Positions 1 to 5,533 of a stretch of 6,130 bases of DNA are shown piece by piece (position 1 is the stretch's first letter; every line of letters starts with the position of its first letter). The stretch spans positions 1 to 6,130 of the forward strand of contig JAAFHJ010000315.1 in NCBI GenBank assembly GCA_013298325.1. Direction: 5' to 3'. This DNA comes from Myxococcales bacterium. GTDB taxonomy: Bacteria > Myxococcota_A > Polyangia > Polyangiales > Polyangiaceae. The position numbers and the translations under genes are program-made. A model generated the notes under the pieces. The model saw nothing but the letters and a program-made list of their open reading frames with translations. It did no database searches and was not told where the DNA came from.

Positions 1-135
1 CACTTGATCGCGACGGCGGTGCCGTTTCGCTCGTCGGCGGCAAAGACTTCCCCCATCGCCCCGGCGCCCCTCCACGCGAAAGTGCGCGCCTATCCGAGTC
101 GGAGCCGGGCGTGAAGATGGTGCCGAAGATTTCAT
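1..135 (-). pseudogene. Serine/threonine protein kinase, N-terminal fragment with apparent frameshift in the ATP-binding loop
   Basis: The 5' end of a Hanks-type kinase gene on the minus strand, cut by the window at base 1. An ATG at 135-133, with GGAAGG 12 bases upstream, opens a frame that reads MKSSAPSSRPAPTRIGAHFR then VEG, the usual lead-in to a bacterial kinase domain. The conserved continuation, GAGAMGEVFAADERNGTAVA then IK (glycine loop and the VAIK lysine), is present but in a different frame, joined at about 65-75. In that second frame a TAG stop lies just upstream and no start codon precedes the glycine loop. Related kinases have three residues between the VE-type pair and the first loop glycine; here one base remains, so about eight bases seem to be missing. 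The lesion could be real (pseudogene or phase variant) or a sequencing error. Kinase identity is well supported; the fate of the gene outside the window is unknown. Confidence 0.72.
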
Positions 136-196
136 GGCGGCGGCAAACCTTCCATTGTGCCTGGCGCTAGGGGCTCCCGGAACGCAAAAAGGATCG

Positions 197-212
197 TCCG
201 AGTGAGCTCGGA
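197..212. promoter_or_regulatory. Short inverted repeat in the divergent kinase intergenic region
   Basis: TCCGAG and CTCGGA flank the four bases TGAG, giving a six-base-pair stem about midway between the two divergent kinase starts (135 and 310). It could be an operator or a small hairpin; nothing else ties it to a regulator. Short palindromes are common by chance in GC-rich DNA. Confidence 0.2.
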
Positions 213-273
213 GCACACCGCGGGTGGCGCAAAATCTGAGATTCAAAGGGGCAATACCCGGGACCCGCGCGGA

Positions 274-285
274 CGGTGCGCACCG
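274..285. promoter_or_regulatory. Perfect 12-base palindrome upstream of the intact kinase
   Basis: CGGTGCGCACCG is a perfect palindrome ending 24 bases before the ATG at 310, where a repressor or activator could act on the kinase promoter. About one or two perfect 12-base palindromes are expected by chance in a window this long, so only its position speaks for function. No convincing -35/-10 pair was found between 136 and 309. Confidence 0.22.
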
Positions 286-309
286 CTACCGTGAGCGTGG
301 GGAGGGGCG

Positions 310-1530
310 ATGATCGACCTTTGGGAACCGGGCGACTGGGTAGACGCGCGCTTCGAAATCCGCCACGCGCTCGGATCGGGGGCGATGGGCGCAGTATTCC
401 AGGCCTTCGACCGTGAGACCGGCGCCACGGTGGCGCTGAAAGCGCTCCTGAATCGGGATTCGGACGATCTGCTGCGCCGGTTCGCGCGCGAGGCGGAGAT
501 GCTGCGTGCGGTCCGCCATCCGAACGTGGTCGGGTTTGTCGCGCATGGGGTCGACGACGCGCGGAACCTCCCTTGGCTAGCCATGGAATTCGTTGCCGGC
601 GAGAGCCTCGAAGCTGGGCTCCTCCGCCACGGCGCTTACCCATGGCGCGTTGCCGTTTCCATGGCGGTAGACGTCCTGCAAGGCCTTGGGGCGGTACACG
701 GCGTCGGGCTCGTCCATCGCGACGTAAAGCCATCGAACATTGCGATCGAACGAGCGACCGGCGTCGTAAAGCTTCTCGATTTCGGCATCGCTCGCCCCGG
801 CGACGAGCGGGGCCGCCTCACGGTTACGGGGGCCGCCGTCGGCACGCCGGCGTACATGGCTCCGGAACAGCTCCTTGGCTCGCCAGCTCCGTCGTCGGAC
901 GTCTACGCAACGTGCCTGGTGCTCTACGAGCTCGTCGCGGGTGACATCCCGTTTGCGGACCGGGGCGCACGCGCCCTCTTGCCGCGCCTTCTCGGCGAAG
1001 AGGTTCCGTCGTTTCACGACGTCTCGTGCCCGCCCGAGCTGGTCGCGATCCTTCGTCGCGTTCTCGTGCCGGACATCGACCGGCGCCTCGAGCGGGCGCC
1101 TCTCGTCGAGGCGCTTCGCGCAGTGCTTGCTGCAAATCGGCATTTCGCAATGCCCTCCCCGAGCGACGAGCCGACAACCCGTCGTGCCACCACGGCGCCC
1201 CCACAGACGCTCGGTGAGCGCTGGTTGGTTGTGGTCCGCGCCGAAACGTTCGACGGAAAGGCTGCCCTGACCTTTCGCGAACGAGCGGTGGGCCTCAGCG
1301 GAGCGCTTGCCGGCGCCGAGATCCACCTTCTTGACGACGATACCCTCGTGGCGCTGACGACAAGTCGCCCCCAGTGCGCCGACCTGCGAGCCGCCTTCGG
1401 AGACCTCCCCGGCCTTCAAGACGCCTGCTACCAAGTTGCCGGCAACCTTGCGATTACGCCACGGATGATGGCCGGCCTAGACCCCATGCCGGCGATCGTC
1501 GTCGGGCTCCTTCGCGGCTTGGACCTCTAA
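310..1530 (+). CDS. Hanks-type serine/threonine protein kinase with C-terminal accessory domain
   Basis: A cytoplasmic eukaryotic-like protein kinase of 406 residues that should transfer ATP phosphate to Ser/Thr of partner proteins. The catalytic domain spans about residues 15-275: glycine loop GSGAMG (22-27), ATP-anchoring Lys44 in VALK, helix-C Glu61, catalytic HRDVKPSN (136-143), metal-binding DFG (157-159), activation-loop Thr171 and Thr173, GTPAYMAPEQ (178-187) and helix-F Asp197. All key residues are present, so it should be active, probably after autophosphorylation of the loop. A Pro/Thr-rich linker (about 281-300) leads to a C-terminal domain of about 105 residues starting GERWLVVVRAE. 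This resembles the cyclase-homology segment found in some myxobacterial kinases, but the match is weak and no AAA ATPase part follows. No membrane helix is visible, unlike PknB. The ATG is preceded by GGAGG at 301-305. The gene diverges from the broken kinase at 1-135, and its last 54 bases overlap the convergent gene ending at 1477. The substrate is unknown. Confidence 0.95.
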   Translation: MIDLWEPGDWVDARFEIRHALGSGAMGAVFQAFDRETGATVALKALLNRDSDDLLRRFAREAEMLRAVRHPNVVGFVAHGVDDARNLPWLAMEFVAGESLEAGLLRHGAYPWRVAVSMAVDVLQGLGAVHGVGLVHRDVKPSNIAIERATGVVKLLDFGIARPGDERGRLTVTGAAVGTPAYMAPEQLLGSPAPSSDVYATCLVLYELVAGDIPFADRGARALLPRLLGEEVPSFHDVSCPPELVAILRRVLVPDIDRRLERAPLVEALRAVLAANRHFAMPSPSDEPTTRRATTAPPQTLGERWLVVVRAETFDGKAALTFRERAVGLSGALAGAEIHLLDDDTLVALTTSRPQCADLRAAFGDLPGLQDACYQVAGNLAITPRMMAGLDPMPAIVVGLLRGLDL

Positions 1531-2634
1531 GGTTCTGCGGCGGAACCGTCGCCGGCAATCGGCGAGCGCGAAAGCGGTAACGGCGAGGCCCACGAAGAGA
1601 GACGTCGCGACGGTGCCTGCGTAGAGGCATGCCGCAGCAGTCGCCGCCAGAAGTCCCGCCAAAGCTGCGCGCATCAGCCACGGATCCCAGGACGAGAGCG
1701 ATGGGTCGGCCGGGAGTCTCGGAGCAAAGGTGATCGAGGTAATGTCGCGGATCGCGATGCAAATGGCGCCCCCTGTGGATGGGGCCCGTCCGTTCGCGAC
1801 CGCCAGCGAATTTGCGGGGAGCGGCGTCGCGAGAGACGGCGGGCCCACTTCCACAGGGGCCCGGGTCGGTTTTCGGGCGCGGAACGTGCGAGGGCCAAAC
1901 GGAAGCGCTGCTTGGTGCAGCCGACGCTGGACGTGGGCGTCGTCGTAGCCGCCGCAATTCGGCAAGCGTGCCGGTACGAAGACGTCCCGCCGGCTCCCAT
2001 CGACGAACGTAATGTCGGCAGGGATCCAGAGGGCGTCGAAAATGGTCGCTGGCGGGAACGCATCGAGGTCCACGGTTCGGCCAAAACGCACTTCGCGGAG
2101 CCTGGAAAACGGAAGCTCTTCGACCCGCCCGTCGGCGTACGCGGTGAGCCGCGCCCCCACGAGTCCGTCGGAATCGACGAGGTGATCGAACGGAATCACG
2201 CGACCGCCGCGCAGGTGGAGCGTGCCTGGCAAACGGTCCGCCCGCCGCGTGACGACGAGTTCATCGTAGGCGAGCAGGGCCTTCCGGCGACCGACGGCGA
2301 TCGCTTCTGCGTGGGCGGCGTCCTGGAGCAGCCCGATCGCCGGGTGGACGTGGACGATGGGCGCGAGCGTCCGCTCGGCGTCCGCGAAGCGCCCCAGGCG
2401 AACTTCGGCGCCAAAGCGGAGCAGAAGTGCCCCAACGCCCGACGCGCCCGCGAGAGCGACGCGGACCGCGTCGAACGCGCCGGCATCCATCGCAATTGCG
2501 AGCGCTGCAGCGTCAAAGGCGCCCGCGCGTTGGGAACCGGCCGCACACCGAAGGTGCGAGGACGGGGGCCCGTCTTCATCGTCCAACGTTTGCCTCGTAT
2601 CGAACGGGGACTTCGCGAGCGATTTTGGCGACAT
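1477..2634 (-). CDS. ImpE-like protein with two C-terminal transmembrane segments (possible type VI secretion accessory protein)
   Basis: A 385-residue protein whose middle resembles the ImpE/SciE family, accessory proteins encoded in type VI secretion clusters. Residues about 36-125 are Ala-rich and helical, like the TPR-type N-terminus of ImpE. Residues about 148-240 carry the family pattern: PFDHLVDSDGLVG (148-160), a Gly then LPFSRLREV (174-182), FDALWIPADITFVDG (199-213), DVFVPARLPN (217-226), then DD and an Arg-rich QRRL. A further segment (about 260-310) of unknown function precedes two hydrophobic stretches at about 320-339 and 342-358, then the basic tail CRRRFRRR. By the positive-inside rule, the ImpE-like part and the tail should both be cytoplasmic. 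ImpE proteins are usually soluble and about 260-280 residues, so the membrane hairpin is unusual. The ATG at 2634 has GGAG eight bases upstream. It converges on the intact kinase with a 54-base overlap. No other type VI gene is in the window, so a secretion role is inferred. The ORF is secure; the family call rests on motif recall. Confidence 0.8.
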   Translation of the reverse strand: MSPKSLAKSPFDTRQTLDDEDGPPSSHLRCAAGSQRAGAFDAAALAIAMDAGAFDAVRVALAGASGVGALLLRFGAEVRLGRFADAERTLAPIVHVHPAIGLLQDAAHAEAIAVGRRKALLAYDELVVTRRADRLPGTLHLRGGRVIPFDHLVDSDGLVGARLTAYADGRVEELPFSRLREVRFGRTVDLDAFPPATIFDALWIPADITFVDGSRRDVFVPARLPNCGGYDDAHVQRRLHQAALPFGPRTFRARKPTRAPVEVGPPSLATPLPANSLAVANGRAPSTGGAICIAIRDITSITFAPRLPADPSLSSWDPWLMRAALAGLLAATAAACLYAGTVATSLFVGLAVTAFALADCRRRFRRRTLEVQAAKEPDDDRRHGV

Positions 2635-2655
2635 GCGTGCAACTCCACCGGCTCG

Positions 2656-2670
2656 CGAGGACGCTCCTCG
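2656..2670. other. Perfect inverted repeat in the leader of the ImpE-like gene
   Basis: CGAGGA and TCCTCG flank CGC, forming a six-base-pair stem with a three-base loop 22-36 bases before the minus-strand ATG at 2634. In RNA it would fold just upstream of the GGAG ribosome binding site and might affect translation. There is no T-run beside it, so it is not a standard intrinsic terminator. It may be a chance repeat. Confidence 0.22.
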
Positions 2671-2758
2671 GCAAGCGGTCCCCCACTGTATTGAGTCGCC
2701 GAAGCCCTACGGACCGACAGGTGCGCAAGGATAGGTTGCAGCGGAGACGCGGTCTTCG

Positions 2759-2870
2759 TTAGCGATCGGCGGCGAAAAACTCAAGAAACGCGCAGACTAC
2801 CGGCGACTCCGTCCGCTCGGGATGGACGATCGCGTAGACGGACCGCGCTTCGTGGGGCGTCGTCGCGTCA
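2759..2870 (-). pseudogene. Remnant of a LysR-family transcriptional regulator (C-terminal end only)
   Basis: In the minus-strand frame closing at 2759-2761, the last 35 or so codons read TTPHEARSVYAIVHPE then RTESPVVCAFLEFFAADR. This fits the usual end of a LysR-type effector-binding domain, where a VYAVYPSRR-like strand is followed by a helix of the pattern VRAFVDFLA. The rest of the regulator is missing: upstream the same frame runs antisense-free but unrelated beneath the 3' end of the TetR gene, whose stop is at 2870-2868. The open frame can be extended to an ATG at 3001, but that part overlaps the TetR coding region in another frame and shows no LysR features. I therefore read this as the stub of a regulator gene cut off when the TetR/monooxygenase pair arrived or by deletion. 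The match is short and from memory, so moderately confident. Confidence 0.5.
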
Positions 2871-3644
2871 TCCTGCGTCGCGCTTCGTTCGTCGAGCCGC
2901 CGTACGCGGTGGGGCGAGGCGGATGGCCACCCCGTCGAGAATGCATGTGAGGCCGCGCGCGAACGTCTCTGCGTCGGAGGGATGCTCGAAATTTTCGACA
3001 ATTCGACGGGTTACCGGAAAGGCTCCGGTGTCGAGTTGGTCGCGGAGCCACGGCCAGAGTTCGCGTTGCTCGGCGTGCTCGCTTCGATCGGCGCGGCGCG
3101 CGAGGTCGTTGTTCTCCGTGTGGAGGGCGCCGATCGCCCACGCCGACGTCACACGGGCCCCATCGAGCGCCAACTCGAGGCTCGGCACCGTCGTGAGCAG
3201 CGCGGCGAGCAACGCCTCGTAAAAGGCGAGCGCCTTCGGCCCTGCGTGGGGGCGGCCGCCGAGGAGGCCGACGAACCAACGATGTCGCAACGACGCTCGG
3301 CGAAGTGCCTCGGCGAAGGATGAAAGCACCGCGCGCCAGGCGAGCGGCGCCTCGCTGCTGCCGAACGGCGTGTCGGCGAGGAGTTCGGCATACACGGCGT
3401 CGATCATGAGGTCGAGGAGCCCCTCCTTCGTCGCCGTGTACGCGTAGAGCCGCATCGGCCCGACGCCCAACTCGCCCGCAACGTTCCGCAACGAAACGGC
3501 TTCGAGGCCCCCCGCGTCAGCAAGCCACATCGCCGCCCCGACGATCCGCTCTCGGCTCAGCGGAGCCGGGGGAGCACGTGGCGTCGGCTCCGCCGCGCTC
3601 CAGACAGACGACTCAGAACCGGACTCTCGGACGCGCTTCGCCAC
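2868..3644 (-). CDS. TetR/AcrR-family transcriptional repressor (TetR C-terminal-domain class)
   Basis: A homodimeric DNA-binding repressor, 258 residues from the preferred GTG start. Numbering from the longest possible start (TTG at 3680, 270 residues), the helix-turn-helix domain covers about 43-95: SRERIVGAAMWLADAGGLEA (42-61), SLRNVAGELGVGPMRLYAYT (63-82), with recognition helix around GVGPMRLYAY and the closing KEGLLDLMIDAV. This wording, with LYAYTATKEGLLDLM, matches TetR proteins carrying the TetR_C_1-type ligand domain, here about 105-255. The start is uncertain: TTG at 3680 has no clear ribosome site, while GTG at 3644 has AAGG eight bases upstream; both leave the DNA-binding domain whole. 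It diverges from the monooxygenase, with a perfect palindrome at 3693-3705 between them as likely operator, so it probably represses the oxygenase and itself. The tail after about residue 256 is Arg-rich and non-conserved, and ends where LysR-like sequence begins. The ligand is unknown, perhaps an aromatic compound. Confidence 0.9.
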   Translation of the reverse strand: MAKRVRESGSESSVWSAAEPTPRAPPAPLSRERIVGAAMWLADAGGLEAVSLRNVAGELGVGPMRLYAYTATKEGLLDLMIDAVYAELLADTPFGSSEAPLAWRAVLSSFAEALRRASLRHRWFVGLLGGRPHAGPKALAFYEALLAALLTTVPSLELALDGARVTSAWAIGALHTENNDLARRADRSEHAEQRELWPWLRDQLDTGAFPVTRRIVENFEHPSDAETFARGLTCILDGVAIRLAPPRTAARRTKRDAG

Positions 3645-3664
3645 TGTCGACACCTTGCGTGGCT

Positions 3665-3689
3665 CAAGCCTTCTTGACAAGCGTTCTTG
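3665..3689. repeat. Tandem direct repeat, 12-mer with 13-base period, beside the TetR operator
   Basis: CAAGCCTTCTTG (3665-3676) is followed, one base later, by CAAGCGTTCTTG (3678-3689); they differ at one position. Each unit is itself a partial palindrome (CAAG...CTTG). The repeat covers the TTGACA box and the possible TTG start of the repressor gene and stops three bases before the 13-base palindrome. The phasing would suit a protein contacting adjacent sites, but a chance duplication is possible. Confidence 0.5.
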
Positions 3690-3700
3690 CTAGATACACT
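3674..3700 (+). promoter_or_regulatory. Predicted promoter of the FAD monooxygenase gene
   Basis: A perfect TTGACA (3674-3679) is followed after 15 bases by TACACT (3695-3700), a four-of-six match to TATAAT. The spacing is shorter than the ideal 17. Transcription would begin at about 3706-3709, on or beside the ATG at 3709, so the message would have almost no leader. The -10 box lies inside the presumed operator, which suits repression by blocking RNA polymerase. The region is AT-richer than its surroundings. Confidence 0.5.
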
Positions 3701-3705
3701 GTATC
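3693..3705. promoter_or_regulatory. Likely TetR operator between the divergent repressor and monooxygenase genes
   Basis: GATACACTGTATC is a perfect palindrome with six-base arms around a central C, lying in the TetR/monooxygenase gap and covering the predicted -10 box. A symmetric site of this size in the divergent promoter is the normal operator arrangement for TetR-family repressors. It sits three bases from the oxygenase ATG and 12 bases from the farthest possible repressor start. Direct binding is inferred. Confidence 0.65.
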
Positions 3706-3708
3706 GAT

Positions 3709-5295
3709 ATGTACACCGAATTGACCCCTCCTGCCGCGACCACCGCGCCTGCCCTCCCCGTCCTCATCGTTGGGGGCAGCCTCGTGGGCTTGTCGATGGC
3801 GCTTTTCCTCACGGCCCGCGGGGTCCCGAGCCTCCTCGTGGAGCGCCATACGGAGAGCTCCGCCCATCCGCGGGCCGTCGGCTACACGCAGCGGACCCTC
3901 GAGTTGTTCGCGAGCGCCGGCCTCCGAGGGATTCCGGAGACCCCGGCCTCCTTTCGCCTGCGCAGAATGCGCGTGCACAGCCTCGCGGGAGCCTGGCATG
4001 ACGAGCGCGCCTGGACTCCGGGCGCCGACGGACCGGCCCCGGAAGCGCCGGCGCCGTCGCCCCATACCGGAGCGGCCATCGCCCAAGACCGCCTCGAGCC
4101 GATGCTGCGCGCGCAGGTGCGGGCGGCGACGGGGCCTGGCGCCACCTTGGAACTCGGGACGACGCTCCTTCGATGCACCCAGGACGCCGACGGCGTTACC
4201 GCCTGGCTTCGCGACCGGTCGGGCGCGGCGCGGGAGGTGCGCGCCGCCTACCTCGTCGCCTGCGACGGCGGTCGGAGCCCAATTCGCGAGACGCTCGGCA
4301 TCGGCCGGAAGGGCCTTGGGGTGCTCTCGGTCGTACGCAGCGTGCTTTTTCGAGCCGATCTTGAGCACTTGCAACGTGGCGTTGGGCAGTTCGAAATCCG
4401 ACAGCCTGGCCTTGAAGCGTTCCTCACGACCTACGGCGACGGCCGCTGGGTCCTCCTGTTTCAGGACGACCGCGAGCGGGACGCGGAGGAACTCAACGCG
4501 GCGATTTCTGCGGCGATCGGCGCTCCGATCCCCTTTCACATCCTAACGACCGGTCGCTGGGAACTCACAGCGCTGATCGCCGAACGCTTTTCCGAAGGGC
4601 GTATCTTTCTCGCGGGGGATGCTGCCCACACGCTTCCGCCAACGCGCGGTGGCTACGGAGCAAACACGGGCATCGCCGACGCCGCGAATCTTGCTTGGAA
4701 ACTGAGCGAAGTGCTGGCGGGGCACGCAACCCCCGACCTCCTCGCGAGTTACGACGAAGAGCGCCGGCCGATCGCGTGGCTGCGGTTGCGACAAACCTTC
4801 GCACGGCCAGACTACGCGGCGTACGCAGACGTCGAATGCCGAGCGACGCCGATTCTTGACCCGATGGCGATTGAGCTCGGAGAGATTCTGCGTTCCCGCA
4901 TCCTCCCCGACGCCACGCCTGATCTTCCAGACGCGCTCGCGCCAAGCGATTGGCACGGGCAGCCCGGGACGCGCGCTCCCCATCGGTGGGTCGACGTCGA
5001 TGGCGCTTCCGTGTCGACCCTCGAGTGGTACGGGCGGCGTTGGGTGCTCGTCACGGCGTCGGACGCGTGGGAGGAGGTCGCGCGGGCGCAGGATAGGGCG
5101 CTCGTGGTGGTTCGCCTCGCATCGCTGTCGACGTCGGACGCGGCGGCCGTCGCCGATGACCTTGGAATTGGCCTAGCTGGGGTAACCCTCGTCCGCCCCG
5201 ACGGAATCATCGCCTGGAAATCGGGAGAGGGGCCGGATGGGAAGCGACCGCTCCCCGCCATTCTTGCGGCGGTGGGGTGCACGTCGGTTGCGTAA
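3709..5295 (+). CDS. FAD-dependent aromatic monooxygenase (group A flavoprotein hydroxylase, PheA/TfdB/RdmE-like)
   Basis: A 528-residue flavoprotein that should use NAD(P)H and O2 to hydroxylate an aromatic or polyketide substrate in the cytoplasm. The Rossmann dinucleotide motif is VLIVGGSLVGLSMALFLTAR (18-37), with Ser24 in place of the middle glycine, as in several relatives, and the ribose-binding acid Glu45 in LLVERH. HPRAVGYTQRTLELFASAGL (53-72) is typical of the RdmE/MhpA-like branch. The DG motif is ACDGGRSPIRETLGIG (184-199), and the GD motif binding FAD pyrophosphate is FLAGDAAHTLPP (300-311), followed by GGYGANTGIADAANLAWKL (314-332). Residues about 425-528 match the thioredoxin-like C-terminal domain of phenol-hydroxylase relatives, so the protein is full length. 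The ATG has no Shine-Dalgarno sequence and follows the presumed operator by three bases, consistent with a leaderless message controlled by the divergent TetR gene. The role could be aromatic catabolism, polyketide tailoring or inactivation of an aromatic antibiotic; the sequence does not decide. It stands alone, with no tailoring or catabolic neighbours visible. Confidence 0.94.
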   Translation: MYTELTPPAATTAPALPVLIVGGSLVGLSMALFLTARGVPSLLVERHTESSAHPRAVGYTQRTLELFASAGLRGIPETPASFRLRRMRVHSLAGAWHDERAWTPGADGPAPEAPAPSPHTGAAIAQDRLEPMLRAQVRAATGPGATLELGTTLLRCTQDADGVTAWLRDRSGAAREVRAAYLVACDGGRSPIRETLGIGRKGLGVLSVVRSVLFRADLEHLQRGVGQFEIRQPGLEAFLTTYGDGRWVLLFQDDRERDAEELNAAISAAIGAPIPFHILTTGRWELTALIAERFSEGRIFLAGDAAHTLPPTRGGYGANTGIADAANLAWKLSEVLAGHATPDLLASYDEERRPIAWLRLRQTFARPDYAAYADVECRATPILDPMAIELGEILRSRILPDATPDLPDALAPSDWHGQPGTRAPHRWVDVDGASVSTLEWYGRRWVLVTASDAWEEVARAQDRALVVVRLASLSTSDAAAVADDLGIGLAGVTLVRPDGIIAWKSGEGPDGKRPLPAILAAVGCTSVA

Positions 5296-5533
5296 ACGCC
5301 GTGTGTCCCAAAAGCGAATTCGCGTCGGGACGATCGAGCGCCCGATGTCCGCGCCGAACGACGGTGCCGCCTCACCGCGACCGTGTCGCGCCAAATTCCA
5401 CAATCGTTTGGTAGGCGCGTTGCTCGCGGCGCATTCGTCGATTTCCGCAAGCGATTCGAGCCCCTTGGCACTCGGTGTGCTGCCGGGTGGGACGGAAGCG
5501 ACGCCCATTTTCGGGGCCGTCGCTGGGGGAACC
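5296..5533. other. Intergenic region without a recognised gene
   Basis: This 238-base stretch separates the monooxygenase stop from the preferred glycosyltransferase start. No T-tract terminator was found; TCGGG and CCCGA near 5325-5345 could pair weakly. The glycosyltransferase frame stays open back to an ATG at 5345, adding 63 codons without recognisable domain features (third-position GC by hand count about 70%), so part of the region could encode an N-terminal extension. A minus-strand open frame (5610-5173) also crosses it but looks like a shadow. Confidence 0.45.

Noticed and set aside
577..1434. A long minus-strand open frame (285 codons) opposite the intact kinase
   Set aside because: The plus strand encodes a complete kinase with all catalytic motifs, and the minus translation is low-complexity with no domain features. 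It is a GC-rich shadow.
2684..2691. CACTGTAT upstream of the ImpE-like gene, identical to half of the TetR operator
   Set aside because: Only eight bases match and the other half-site is absent; an eight-base match at a chosen motif is weak evidence for a second repressor site.
1912..2694. A 260-codon plus-strand open frame opposite the ImpE-like gene
   Set aside because: It has no recognisable motifs, while the minus strand has a ribosome site, ImpE-like pattern and membrane helices.
2759..3001. An 80-codon minus-strand ORF from the ATG at 3001 taken as a complete small gene
   Set aside because: Its first half lies inside the TetR coding region in another frame and has no features; only the last 35 or so codons resemble a LysR end, so a gene remnant is more likely.
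3664..4539. A 291-codon minus-strand open frame opposite the monooxygenase
   Set aside because: It lies under a well-defined flavoprotein, is Arg/Gly-rich, and overlaps the promoter and operator region.
5325..5345. Possible terminator hairpin after the monooxygenase (TCGGG/CCCGA)
   Set aside because: The five-base stem has an 11-base loop and no T-run, so it does not qualify as an intrinsic terminator.
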